Assembly: GCA_937934355.1 (NCBI GenBank)
Contig: CALGZY010000263.1
Coordinates: 1 to 20,963, forward strand
Origin: an uncultured Collinsella sp.
GTDB taxonomy: Bacteria; Actinomycetota; Coriobacteriia; Coriobacteriales; Coriobacteriaceae
Reading direction: 5' to 3'
DNA length: 20,963 nucleotides
Of the stretch, positions 7,167 through 15,056 are shown in pieces. The stretch's first letter is position 1; each line of letters begins with the position of its first letter. The notes under the pieces were generated by a model, which was not told the DNA's origin, ran no database searches, and worked only from the letters and a program-made list of their open reading frames with translations. Both the position numbers and the translations under genes were made by a program.

Positions 7167-7937
7167 ATGGATAAGAACAATCTCAACACCCAAGACGGCT
7201 AGGGTCTGAACCTCATTCCTGATGGGGGCGACGACGTCAAGGTGTCATTGAAGCGAAAGGTCGCCATCGGCGTGGTCGTTGCGCTCATTGTCGCGGGGCT
7301 CGGGCTCGGCAGCGCTTGGGTGACCGGTGCCTCTGCGCTCGAGTCCGAGACCGCCAAGATCGAGGCCAATTCGGACGACGACAAGAAGCAGGTTTCGAAG
7401 AAGTCAAGCAAGGACGTGGTGAACGAGGTCACGGATAACGCCTCCAAGGCGCTGGCAGCTGACGAGGAGAAGATCTACCAGAAGAAGGACACCGCGACCG
7501 ATAGTGCCGTGAAGGCCGAGGACAAGAAGGCTGATGCTGCGAAGCCGTCGACGGGCTCTAGCTCCGCACCATCCAAATCTGACTCCAAGCCTTCCTCGGG
7601 TTCCGCCGGCAAGCCGTCTCATGAGCACGCATGGCAGATGCGGTCCCCCAACGACCCCGTATACGAGACGCGAACTCGAACTGTGATTGATCAGCCAGCA
7701 TGGGACGAAACGGTTAGCGCTGGCTACGATGAATTTAGATTCTCTGACGGCTGCGTAACCACTTCTCTCACTGATGCCATTAGCCATCAAGATGGAACCG
7801 GTTGCTCTTACTCTATTTATATGTCTCAAGTGACTGTTCACCATGCTGCCGTTACACATGTAGAACAATATCAAGTTCAGACCGGTACCAAGTAGGTTCT
7901 CACCGGCTACCGCTGCTCCGGGTGCGGTGCTACATAA
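7167..7937 (+). pseudogene. Full ancestral frame of the membrane-anchored protein, with two TAG codons
   Basis: One continuous frame from the well-placed ATG 7167 to TAA 7935-7937 contains stops only at 7200-7202 and 7893-7895, both TAG. Each could come from a glutamine CAG by a single C-to-T change. Coding character is kept on both sides of both stops: MDKNNLNTQDG before the first, GLNLIPDGGDDVK after it, and VLTGYRCSGCGAT after the second. A pseudogene with two nonsense mutations is the simplest reading; amber readthrough is the alternative. Confidence 0.5.
7242..7895 (+). CDS. Membrane-anchored Lys/Asp/Ala-rich protein, frame interrupted by TAG
   Basis: Unrecognised exported protein of 217 residues in the open part. 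The GTG at 7242 has no good Shine-Dalgarno. The better start, ATG 7167 preceded by GAGAGAAAGG, is in the same frame but meets a TAG after 11 codons at 7200-7202. Visible parts, counted from GTG: basic start SLKRK; a transmembrane or signal helix (about 6-30, AIGVVVALIVAGLGLGSAW); a charged, Lys/Asp/Ser/Ala-rich linker to about 125 with a Ser/Pro-rich end; then a C-terminal domain beginning HEHAW with PVYETRTRTVIDQPAWDE and TVHHAAVTHVEQYQV. After the TAG at 7893 the frame continues with 13 codons encoding TGYRCSGCGAT and stops at TAA 7935. That tail looks like a natural Cys-x-x-Cys ending, so the native protein was probably longer at both ends. Likely a decayed or recoded gene. Confidence 0.55.
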   Translation: MSLKRKVAIGVVVALIVAGLGLGSAWVTGASALESETAKIEANSDDDKKQVSKKSSKDVVNEVTDNASKALAADEEKIYQKKDTATDSAVKAEDKKADAAKPSTGSSSAPSKSDSKPSSGSAGKPSHEHAWQMRSPNDPVYETRTRTVIDQPAWDETVSAGYDEFRFSDGCVTTSLTDAISHQDGTGCSYSIYMSQVTVHHAAVTHVEQYQVQTGTK

Positions 7938-8244
7938 TAAGGTTAAATTGGATAGATAGATCGGCTCTTCGGAATCAGGTTTGAATGTGCTCCATGCCAT
8001 ATCGCTCTTCGGTCGATTTTACTTTGCCGTGCTCCTGATAATCCGGCCGGGATACTTCGGGAAGAGGGCGTGTCTTTATGGGGGCTTCCGGGCTGTTCGT
8101 GCCGACCGGTGCGCTTCTGCACCTGGTTCGAGATGTCTTGCCGTATCTTGCCGGCCTGACGTGAGTCTTCCCTCCCTGTCTCCGTCTGTCCTGTTTAGGA
8201 AAGACGGAGACATAACAGTGCGCTATCGCGTTGGGCGCGTGTGA
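7938..8244. other. Gene-free stretch with one long hairpin
   Basis: This stretch separates the amber-interrupted gene from the converging dehydrogenase. The plus-strand frame at 7981-8244 starts with TTG, has no ribosome site and gives Cys/Arg-rich nonsense-like sequence, so it is not called. Apart from the hairpin at 8177-8212, nothing is recognised. Confidence 0.5.
8177..8212. repeat. Long stem-loop between convergent genes
   Basis: TGTCTCCGTCT (8177-8187) pairs perfectly with AGACGGAGACA (8202-8212). Inside, TCCT-gttt-AGGA adds 4 bp after one mismatch. There is no T run on either side, so it may act as a bidirectional end or RNA-stability hairpin rather than a classical terminator. Confidence 0.6.
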
Positions 8245-9234
8245 TTACAGCAGGGTGGCGCAGGTGCCCTCAGCCATGGCGGGAATAGCGGCAACGCCCT
8301 GATCGACCATGCAGTCTACATCGATATCGGTGTAGAACGCGATGTGATTGGTGAGCAGCACGTTGGGGAATTGGCGCAGGTAGGCCATCTTGCGGTTTGC
8401 AAGAATGTCGTGCATGCGGTTCTCGTGGTAGATGCCCACCTCGTCCTCGAAGACGTCCATAGCAAGCGCGCCGATTTTTTCAGACTCAATTGCCTCGATG
8501 ACCGCATCGGTGTCGATGAGCTCGCCGCGCGAGACGTTGACGATGGTCACGTCGTCTCGCATCTTGGCGATGGCGGCGGCATCGATGATGCCGCGGGTGG
8601 AGTTCATGAGGGGCACGTGCAGGGTGATGACGTCGGAGTTGGTAACGAGCGTGTCCATGTCGAGGTACTCGAGGTTGTCGCACTCTGCCAGCTCGGCGTT
8701 GGGATAGGGGTCGTAGGCCAGGATTTTGCAGCCAAAGCCGGAGAGTATGTCGATGACGGCGCGACCAATGCGTCCGGTGCCCACCACGCCCACGGTCAGC
8801 GTGCGCAGTTCGCGGCCCAGCAGGCCCTCCAGGGAGTAGTCGTTCACTTGCTGGCGCCAAATGGCGGCCTTGCAGCGGCGCAGAGCCATCAGTATAAGCA
8901 TAACGGTGAACTCGGCAACGCCGTGGGGCGGATAGTTGGTATTGCACACCTTGATACCCAGCTCCTGAGCGCGCTTAACGTCTACGTGGTTGTAGCCAAC
9001 GCAACGGATGGCGATATAGCGAACGCCCAACTCGTGCACGCGCTCTACCAATGCGCTGGACATCACGGACTTATTGTTGATGACGATTCCCTCGCAGCCT
9101 GCAACGGAGTCGATATTGGCTTCGGAGAGGATTTGGGTGTCATAGGAGATAGAGTAGCCCGCCGGAAGATTGTCGACGGCGCGCAGGTAGGCGGCAACCT
9201 CGTCGTCGCGCAACTCGAACAGTCTGATATTCAT
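8245..9234 (-). CDS. D-2-hydroxyacid dehydrogenase, D-lactate dehydrogenase type
   Basis: A 329-residue NAD-dependent dehydrogenase, probably pyruvate to D-lactate in the cytoplasm, a fermentation step. The start is ATG 9234, preceded by AGGAAAGGAA; the frame could be extended to 9327 but without a ribosome site. The Rossmann motif is VGTGRIG (151-157), with D175 in LAYDPYP giving NAD preference. The catalytic residues are R236 (NVSRGELID), E265 (DVFEDE) and H297 (TNHIAFYT). The segment after DVFEDE, with its Tyr/His-rich insertion before the catalytic His, matches the LdhA/VanH-like subgroup better than phosphoglycerate dehydrogenase. There is no regulatory ACT domain. It is transcribed divergently from the PRD regulator. 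A related 2-hydroxyacid such as 2-hydroxyisocaproate is a possible alternative substrate. Confidence 0.9.
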   Translation of the reverse strand: MNIRLFELRDDEVAAYLRAVDNLPAGYSISYDTQILSEANIDSVAGCEGIVINNKSVMSSALVERVHELGVRYIAIRCVGYNHVDVKRAQELGIKVCNTNYPPHGVAEFTVMLILMALRRCKAAIWRQQVNDYSLEGLLGRELRTLTVGVVGTGRIGRAVIDILSGFGCKILAYDPYPNAELAECDNLEYLDMDTLVTNSDVITLHVPLMNSTRGIIDAAAIAKMRDDVTIVNVSRGELIDTDAVIEAIESEKIGALAMDVFEDEVGIYHENRMHDILANRKMAYLRQFPNVLLTNHIAFYTDIDVDCMVDQGVAAIPAMAEGTCATLL

Positions 9235-9397
9235 AGCGTTCCTTTCCTGTGTCGGCGTATCATGCGTCGCGTCCGATTCCCGTGTGGCCCGTCCGCTGCA
9301 CCCAGGGACAGCGTTTCCGTGGCGCATCCGCAGGCGTCACGATAATAGGCGGTTTTATACGCCGCAACATCGCATAAATCAGTACATCCACGATTGC

Positions 9398-9420
9398 TAT
9401 TTCACCTACGCGGTGAAATA
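9398..9420. promoter_or_regulatory. Inverted-repeat operator candidate upstream of the PRD regulator
   Basis: TATTTCACC-tacgc-GGTGAAATA, perfect 9-base arms, is centred at 9409, 17 bases upstream of the -35 of the regulator promoter. The same core recurs at 12931-12949, upstream of the M42/PTS cluster. Confidence 0.6.
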
Positions 9421-9437
9421 TCTGAATGTGCGCGAAA

Positions 9438-9466
9438 TTGGCAGACCCTATGACGGGGAGTATATT
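9438..9466 (+). promoter_or_regulatory. Promoter of the PRD regulator gene
   Basis: TTGGCA (9438-9443), 17 bases, TATATT (9461-9466). Initiation near 9473 leaves about 20 bases before the GTG start, enough for the AGGAGG at 9483-9488. Confidence 0.65.
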
Positions 9467-9493
9467 TAAATGTGACCATGATAGGAGGATGCT

Positions 9494-11404
9494 GTGAGCT
9501 TCGATCGAAGCAGGGAAATTGTTCGTATTCTCGAAAGCAGGGCGACCTGGACCACGGCGTCTCAGATCGCTTCGCAGGTTGGATGCTCCTCCCGTACTGT
9601 CAAAAGCGACATCACCACGCTGAATTGTACCTATGAGGGTATGATTGTTGCCAGTTCGAAGGGCTATCGTATCGAGGATGCTGCGGCGGCGGCGCAGCTG
9701 CTGTCACAGCAGACGACCGAGGTGCCGCAGACGGCCGAGGCACGTAAGCGCTATATTCTGTTTGAATTACTGATGCGTCGCCGCGAGGTGCGGACGGCTG
9801 ATTTGGCGGAAAGTCTCTATATCTCACTTGCGACGCTTGATAATGAGCTAGTTGCCATCAAGCGCGAATTATCGGGGTACGGTTTGGTGCTGCGTTCTCG
9901 TGCGGGCTCGTTGTATATCGAGGGCAGCGCATCGGGCGAGAAGAAGATGGTCAACCAACTGATCTTTGACGAGACGAAGGATTATTATAGCCAAATCGAC
10001 CTCATCAATCGCTATTTCCCTAATCTCGACCTCACGGAGCTGCAGGAGCGGATCGACGCATGCCTGAAGCTGCGCGGGTTCTACATCAACGGCTATGCTC
10101 TATCGAGCCTCATCGTGCATATCGCCATCTTTGTAGAGCGCACGAGCAACGGGTTCGAGTCGGTGCCGACGACGGTCAAAGCGGCCCGTCCCGCCGGCAT
10201 TGAGATGCGCAAGGGCCTTGACGAGGTGGCGGACGAGATCTGCTCGGCTATCGAGGACCTTTTCTCGGTACACGTGTCCGATGTTGATCGCGAAGCTGTC
10301 CGTTTGATGCTGGGCGCGAACTTGATTCATGCGAATCATTTTGAGCCGAGTGACCCGGAGCACCGGCGAGCGCGCGAGCTGTTGAGTACAGTCGTGGATC
10401 GCGTACGCGATCAATTTGGACTTAATTTGCTAGATGGCGAATTTGAGCTGCGCTTTTCTTTGCATCTGGCCAATATGCTTTCGCGCGTTCGCTGTGGAAT
10501 GCTGCTGCGCAATCCGCAGCTCGAGGCCATCAAGAGCAGTCAACCGTTTATTTACGACGTTGCGGTGTTTGTGGCTGATGTCATCGCTACGGAGACCGGC
10601 GTTTCTGTCAACGAAGACGAAATTGCCTACATCGCGCTCCACGTGGGGTGTTTGGTGGAGGAGCAGCGCACCAATGCCGATAAGCTGCACGCGCTAGTGG
10701 TGTGCACGCGCCACAACGCCTATCGGACCCATATCGATAGTTTCCTCGATGCCCTTGATGCTTGTGTTGTGGTTGAAGGTATCGCGCCCACCATCGAAGC
10801 AGTGGGCAACATCTCGCGCGTTGACCTCGTGATTTCGGCCGTGCCGCTGTCGGGGTATTGCCCGGTGCCGGTGGTAAATATCTCGCCGTTCTTTAGCAAG
10901 CAAGATATTTCACTGACGCGTGAGCGTGTCGAAGCACTGCTCAAGGCGCGTCAGCGTGCCGACCTTGAGCGTAGCATGCGCACCTTCTTTACGGAGGATT
11001 TCTTTGCAATTGAGCCCAAAGTTGCCGACTGGCGCGATGCAATTTGCAAGATGAGCGCGCCACTGATCGAGGGTGGTTACGCGTTCGAGGATTTCACCGA
11101 GCGTCTGCTGGAGCGCGAGGAGATCAGCGCCAGTGCATACTGCGACATCGCAATGCCTCACCCGCTCGATATGGACGCCAAGCGCACTGCCGTCTCGGTC
11201 GCGCTCTTCCCGCGTGGCCTTGCGTGGAACAACGCAACGGTGCATGCGGTGATCATGCTGGCGATTACCCGTGATGACCGGGCATTTTTTGGCGAGTTGT
11301 TCAATTACATCTCGGGTGTGCTGCTCAAGCCCGGCGCGGTGCGTACCATCTCCCGCGCAAAAAGCTACCAGGAGTTCTTGGACGCCCTGTTGCGCTGCGC
11401 GTAG
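9494..11404 (+). CDS. PRD-containing PTS-responsive transcription regulator (LicR/ManR/MtlR type)
   Basis: A 636-residue DNA-binding activator whose activity is set by PTS phosphorylation. GTG 9494 is supported by an ideal TAGGAGG 5 bases before it. Order: HTH_11 (about 5-45, TASQIASQVGCSSRTVKSDI); an Mga-like HTH (about 83-145); PRD1 (about 185-305) with H209 and H279; PRD2 (about 310-405) with H324 and H383; a PTS EIIB-like domain (about 400-490) with C404 in LVVCTRH; and an EIIA-Man/Fru-type domain (about 500-636) with the phospho-acceptor H556 in IAMPHPL. All phosphorylation sites expected of a full-length member are present. Because the N-terminus is HTH rather than a CAT RNA-binding domain, it should bind promoter DNA, not act as an antiterminator. 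The neighbouring Lac-type PTS cluster is the likely target, and the inverted repeat before its own promoter suggests autoregulation. Confidence 0.93.
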   Translation: MSFDRSREIVRILESRATWTTASQIASQVGCSSRTVKSDITTLNCTYEGMIVASSKGYRIEDAAAAAQLLSQQTTEVPQTAEARKRYILFELLMRRREVRTADLAESLYISLATLDNELVAIKRELSGYGLVLRSRAGSLYIEGSASGEKKMVNQLIFDETKDYYSQIDLINRYFPNLDLTELQERIDACLKLRGFYINGYALSSLIVHIAIFVERTSNGFESVPTTVKAARPAGIEMRKGLDEVADEICSAIEDLFSVHVSDVDREAVRLMLGANLIHANHFEPSDPEHRRARELLSTVVDRVRDQFGLNLLDGEFELRFSLHLANMLSRVRCGMLLRNPQLEAIKSSQPFIYDVAVFVADVIATETGVSVNEDEIAYIALHVGCLVEEQRTNADKLHALVVCTRHNAYRTHIDSFLDALDACVVVEGIAPTIEAVGNISRVDLVISAVPLSGYCPVPVVNISPFFSKQDISLTRERVEALLKARQRADLERSMRTFFTEDFFAIEPKVADWRDAICKMSAPLIEGGYAFEDFTERLLEREEISASAYCDIAMPHPLDMDAKRTAVSVALFPRGLAWNNATVHAVIMLAITRDDRAFFGELFNYISGVLLKPGAVRTISRAKSYQEFLDALLRCA

Positions 11405-11504
11405 GGCCTTACATGCGAGCAGGCGATATGGCGCGCCATGGGCCCCTTCTGCCGGGTGCTCCCTTATCGCCTGCAGCCCCGCAACGTATTGCCTCGTAAT
11501 AACA

Positions 11505-11536
11505 GCGCCCGCTCGAGCATATGCTCGGGCGGGCGC
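11505..11536. terminator. Near-perfect palindromic hairpin between convergent genes
   Basis: GCGCCCGCTCGAGCAT / ATGCTCGGGCGGGCGC forms a 16-bp stem with one G-T wobble. It lies between the regulator stop (11404) and the C-S lyase stop (11573). T runs are absent on the plus side and weak on the minus side, so termination is inferred from position. Confidence 0.6.
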
Positions 11537-11572
11537 CGCATGAAAGGAGGACATGTAATGTGCGGGCGAGGC

Positions 11573-12760
11573 CTACTTGATGAGTTGGTGAACGGCCATG
11601 CGTTCCATGGCCTCGATGACCAGCTTGCGTGGCATACCCAGGTTCAGGCGCACGAAGTCCGCGCCGTTCGCGACATAGAAGGTTCCGTCGCCCACGATGA
11701 CGCCAGCCTCCGCTGCCATGTGGTCGCAAATCTCGGTGGCCGTGGTGCCCGTGCCGGCGATGTTTACCCATGGCAGGTAGGATGCATCCATGCGCATGAG
11801 CTCCCAGCCCTCCATCTTCTCCTCGATGAAGGTTGAAACTTGTGCATAAGACTCGCGTAGGTAATCGGTAATCTGGTCCAGCCACTCTTCGGACTCATCA
11901 TAGGCGGCGATAATGGCAGCACAGCCAAACGTGTTGGGCGAGGTAATGGAGTTCATTTCCAAGCGATGGCGGAAGATGGTTCGGATGCGCTCGTTGGGGA
12001 TTATCGAGTAGGACGTCTTGAGCCCGCCCAGATTAAAGCCCTTGTTGGGCGAGGTGAGCACGATAAGGTTATCCAGGTAGCACGCGGGTAGCTGCAGGGC
12101 CGAGACGAACGAGCCGGCCATGATGTGCTCGCAGTGAACCTCGTCGACCACCAGTAAGCAGTTGTACTTATGGCAGATCTCGGCGACGCGGGTGATTTCT
12201 TCGAGTGTCCAGATACGACCGCCCGGGTTGTGCGGCGAGCAGAACAGGTGCACGCGCGGGCGGAAGCGATCCATCTGCTCCTCAAGCAGGTCGAAGTCGA
12301 TGTGATAGGTGCGATCGCGATAGATGAGCGGGTTTTCGATTACGCGAAACCCGTTGTTGTGCGCAGCATAGCCAAAGGGATCGTAGACCGGCGTGTTGAG
12401 GATGACGCAGTCGTTGGGCTGGCAGAACGCCTGATACAGGTAGTGAATAGTAGGAACAGTGCCGTAGGCGAGTGTAATCCACTCACGCTTAACCTCGTTG
12501 TTGTGGCGGCGGCGCTGCCAGTTGATGACGGCGTTGTAGAAGCCGTCGTGCGCATAGCCATAGCCGTAGGCGCCGTTTTGGGCCACCTCGGCCAGGCGCG
12601 TGCGGATTGCGGGTGCGGCGGCAAAGTCCATATCGGCGATCCACATGGGAATGTAGTCATCGCCCGCCTTGGGGAATTTCTGTTTGATGATGACGGGGTC
12701 CCACTTGCGAGCGTGGTCGAGCGAGCGATCAGCCATGGAATCGAAGTCATAAATCGGCAT
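11573..12760 (-). CDS. MalY/PatB family PLP-dependent cystathionine beta-lyase (C-S lyase)
   Basis: A 395-residue fold-type I enzyme that cleaves the C-S bond of cystathionine or related cysteine conjugates to a thiol, pyruvate and ammonia. ATG 12760 is chosen because AAGGAGG lies 7 bases upstream; the frame extends further without a better signal. The family motif MWIADMDF (39-46) is present. PLP contacts are N178 in SPHNPGG, D206 and H209 in VVDEVHCEH, and the Schiff-base lysine K240 in SPNKGFNLGGLK. A C-terminal Arg in FVRLNLG binds the carboxylate. Length is normal. The gene faces the opposite way between the PRD regulator and the cluster it probably controls. In E. coli MalY also restrains MalT, but that second role cannot be assumed here. 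Confidence 0.92.
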   Translation of the reverse strand: MPIYDFDSMADRSLDHARKWDPVIIKQKFPKAGDDYIPMWIADMDFAAAPAIRTRLAEVAQNGAYGYGYAHDGFYNAVINWQRRRHNNEVKREWITLAYGTVPTIHYLYQAFCQPNDCVILNTPVYDPFGYAAHNNGFRVIENPLIYRDRTYHIDFDLLEEQMDRFRPRVHLFCSPHNPGGRIWTLEEITRVAEICHKYNCLLVVDEVHCEHIMAGSFVSALQLPACYLDNLIVLTSPNKGFNLGGLKTSYSIIPNERIRTIFRHRLEMNSITSPNTFGCAAIIAAYDESEEWLDQITDYLRESYAQVSTFIEEKMEGWELMRMDASYLPWVNIAGTGTTATEICDHMAAEAGVIVGDGTFYVANGADFVRLNLGMPRKLVIEAMERMAVHQLIK

Positions 12761-13103
12761 AAGGTGTCCTCCTTGGCAAAACTGAAGCGACCCGCGTCTG
12801 CAGGTCGTGCACCGCCAGCGTGATTCGCACTTGCGGTGGCACATGTTGCAATCAAGTATGGCAAAGATGCGCGTGGCGCCCCATCCCTAACAATTGCACG
12901 GTCACGGTGAAGAGAGAGGCCCTTTCACCGTTTCACCGCTACGGTGCAAGCCCGGATACATCATTTGTGGCGCACTGTCGATACACTTGCTTTCAGACGT
13001 CGCCACTGTGGGCGCCGCCATCGAAGGCGGGTGACGAAGACCCCGGTGCCTGTGCTCCGTGTTTTCCCACACGTCACCGTTCAACCACAAGGGGAGGTTG
13101 CCA
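12761..13103. other. Divergent regulatory region between malY-like and M42 genes
   Basis: This 343-base gap carries several GGTGAA/TTCACC boxes: GGTGAA at 12906-12911, TTTCACC at 12923-12929, and the paired TTTCACC/GGTGCAA at 12931-12949. ACGGTGAA and TTCACCGT in the first two also form an inverted pair. A possible -10 TACACT lies at 12982-12987 with no good -35, as in activator-dependent promoters. No gene is seen. Confidence 0.5.
12931..12949. promoter_or_regulatory. Second copy of the TTTCACC-N5-GGTGNAA inverted repeat
   Basis: TTTCACC-gctac-GGTGCAA differs from the regulator-promoter site at one arm position only (C for A). It lies upstream of the M42/PTS cluster. Confidence 0.55.
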
Positions 13104-14150
13104 ATGAATAAGGAGCTTATGTTCGCCTTGAGCAATGCAGACGCTGTCGCATGCCGCGAGGGTGAGGTCCGCTCCATCATGCACGCCGAGCTTGACGATA
13201 TCGCCGACGCTGTCGAGTACGACAAACTCGGTTCGATTATGTTCAAGAGCGCGGGAACCGAGGAGAATCCGGTTCGCATTCTGTTTACCGGCCACATGGA
13301 CGAGGCCGGCTTTATGGTTCGCTACATTTCCGATATCGGCATGGTTCATGTAATCGGTGTGGGCGGTCCGCGTAAGAACAGCGTTGAGAGCCAGATCGTG
13401 CGTATCAAGACGCGTAGCGGCGAGAAAGTGCGCGGCGTGTTGTTTGCCAAGCGCGATGCCGACGGCACTCCGACCGATATGTACATTGACTTTGGTTGCG
13501 AGACGGCCGAGGAGGTCCGTGAGCTGGGCATTGAGATTGGCGACTGGGGAACCTTTGCCGCCGAGTGTGAGCTCAAGCCCGTGGGTGACATCCTGCTGGG
13601 CAAGGCGTTCGACGACCGCGCCGGTGTGTACGTGGTAACCGAGGCCATGAAGCGTCTGGCCAACACCCCACACGCAGCCGAGCTGTGGTTCGCCGGCTCT
13701 TCTTCTGAAGAGGTTGGCTGCCGCGGTGCTCAGACGGCCACGGCGCATCTGGATGCCGATATCGTCATTCCGGTGGATATTGCCAATCCGCCTGAGTTCG
13801 ATCGCGGCTGGAATAACAGCCGCAAGAATGGTCACGGCCCCATGATCGTGCACTACGATCGCATGCACGTTCCCAACGAGAAGCTGCTGCACTTCATCGT
13901 GGACACCGCTGAGAAGAACAACATTCCCTTCCAGCGCGATCTGTTCAAAGGCGGCGGCACTGACGCCGGCACCGCTCACCTGGTGGGGGATGGCAAGCTG
14001 GCAACGGTGATCGGCGTGCCTCTGCGCTACTGCCACGGCTCGTGGTCGGTCATGCGCGGTGCGGATCTAGACGCGGCAGTCGATCTGGTGTGCGCGCTGG
14101 CAACCTCGATCGATCGCGCCACCTATGAGGAGCTCAAGAGCTTCGAGTAG
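13104..14150 (+). CDS. M42 family metallo-aminopeptidase (FrvX/SgcX/YpdE-like)
   Basis: A 348-residue cytoplasmic dinuclear-metal aminopeptidase that removes N-terminal residues from short peptides. ATG 13104 follows GGGGAGG; an upstream in-frame start at 13059 lacks a ribosome site. Metal and catalytic residues are all present: H64 and D66 in FTGHMDEAGF, D170 in GKAFDDRAG, E202 (base) and E203 in SSSEEVGCRG, D225 in IPVDIAN and H311 in RYCHGSWS. M42 enzymes usually assemble into large tetrahedral dodecamers. It is the first gene of the PTS cluster, an arrangement paralleled by frvX, sgcX and ypdE in enterobacteria. Its substrate is not known, and FrvX-like genes are sometimes labelled as endoglucanases without good support. 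Confidence 0.93.
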   Translation: MNKELMFALSNADAVACREGEVRSIMHAELDDIADAVEYDKLGSIMFKSAGTEENPVRILFTGHMDEAGFMVRYISDIGMVHVIGVGGPRKNSVESQIVRIKTRSGEKVRGVLFAKRDADGTPTDMYIDFGCETAEEVRELGIEIGDWGTFAAECELKPVGDILLGKAFDDRAGVYVVTEAMKRLANTPHAAELWFAGSSSEEVGCRGAQTATAHLDADIVIPVDIANPPEFDRGWNNSRKNGHGPMIVHYDRMHVPNEKLLHFIVDTAEKNNIPFQRDLFKGGGTDAGTAHLVGDGKLATVIGVPLRYCHGSWSVMRGADLDAAVDLVCALATSIDRATYEELKSFE

Positions 14151-14228
14151 CGCTCCGCAGTCAATGGTTTCAATCGGGCACGCCGCCAAAATGATGACGC
14201 GCCCGCCGAGCAGAAAAGGATTTATTCG

Positions 14229-14555
14229 GTGGAAAACAACGAACAGCAGATTATGACCATCATCGGCTCTGCCGGCGCCAGCAAGGGCAAGGCGTTCGCC
14301 GCGCTCGCTTGCGTGCGCGAGCACGACTACGAGGGCGCCCGTGCGCTGCTCGCCGAGGCCAAGGAGGCCGACCTGGCCGCTCATGCCGCTCAGACCGAGG
14401 TGATTACCCAAGCACTGTCTGGTGCCGAAAACGCCGATGCTGCAAGTCTGCTTATGGTCCACGCCCAGGATCACTATATGACCTCTCAGCTCGCTTGCGA
14501 TCTTATCGAGGAGATTGTCAAGATCTTCGAGGAGCGCGACGCCCAGGCCAAGTAG
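14229..14555 (+). CDS. PTS Lac-family EIIA component
   Basis: A 108-residue all-helical phosphocarrier of the lactose/N,N'-diacetylchitobiose family. It takes phosphate from HPr and passes it to the EIIB encoded downstream. The phosphorylated histidine is H78 in LLMVHAQDHYM, and the conserved D81 and H82 are present. The start is GTG 14229 with AAAAGGA eight bases upstream; no ATG fits the family's N-terminus. The length matches the family. It follows the M42 gene by 78 bases on the same strand. Confidence 0.94.
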   Translation: MENNEQQIMTIIGSAGASKGKAFAALACVREHDYEGARALLAEAKEADLAAHAAQTEVITQALSGAENADAASLLMVHAQDHYMTSQLACDLIEEIVKIFEERDAQAK

Positions 14556-14654
14556 GCGTAGGACACGCGTCTGCGAAGGGGCGATGCGCGCCTCGATCGC
14601 TGCAGCCCGTCCCTTCTCAAACTGTCTTTATTTGTCGTTAGAAAGGACAAGACA

Positions 14655-15017
14655 ATGGCAAAGATGAACATCGTTCTGTGCTGTGCCGGTGGTTTTTCCA
14701 CCACCATGCTGATGGATCGTATCAAACAGACGATCCATAACAGCCAGAAGCTCAACGACGATGACTTTGAGTTTAAGGCTATCGCCGCCGACCTGCTCGA
14801 TCAGGAGATCGATCACATGGACGCGCTGATTATGGGTCCCCAAATCGCCCATAAGTTCGAGTCCATCAGGCCCCTGATCGAGCCGCGTCACATCCCGTAC
14901 GTGATCGTCGATCAGGAGACCTACGGCAAGATGGACGGCGCTACCGTGTTCAAGCAGCTGCTCATCGCTAAGAAAAAGGCTGACATGGCCCGCGAGGCCA
15001 CCAAGGCAAACCAGTAA
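14655..15017 (+). CDS. PTS Lac-family EIIB component
   Basis: A 120-residue cytosolic EIIB of the lactose/cellobiose family that hands phosphate to the incoming sugar at EIIC. The phospho-cysteine is C10 in CAGGFSTT, matching the C-x-x-G-x-S-T loop. The remainder has the expected alternating strand/helix pattern (DALIMGPQIAH near 55, IPYVIVD near 83). A Lys/Ala-rich C-terminal helix makes it slightly longer than the typical 100-105 residues. The ATG follows AGAAAGGA. It is the middle gene of a split EIIA-EIIB-EIIC system. Confidence 0.94.
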   Translation: MAKMNIVLCCAGGFSTTMLMDRIKQTIHNSQKLNDDDFEFKAIAADLLDQEIDHMDALIMGPQIAHKFESIRPLIEPRHIPYVIVDQETYGKMDGATVFKQLLIAKKKADMAREATKANQ

Positions 15018-15056
15018 ACCCCTGTCTGATATTCCCTGAAATGGAGGATGCGACGT

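Noticed and set aside
7981..8244. 87-codon plus-strand frame
   Set aside because: TTG start without a ribosome site, an odd Cys/Arg/Ser-rich product, and it runs through the long hairpin.
8344..9345. 333-codon plus-strand frame
   Set aside because: Antisense to the D-lactate dehydrogenase, which has all catalytic residues.
13074..14036. 320-codon minus-strand frame
   Set aside because: Antisense to the M42 peptidase, which has its full metal site.
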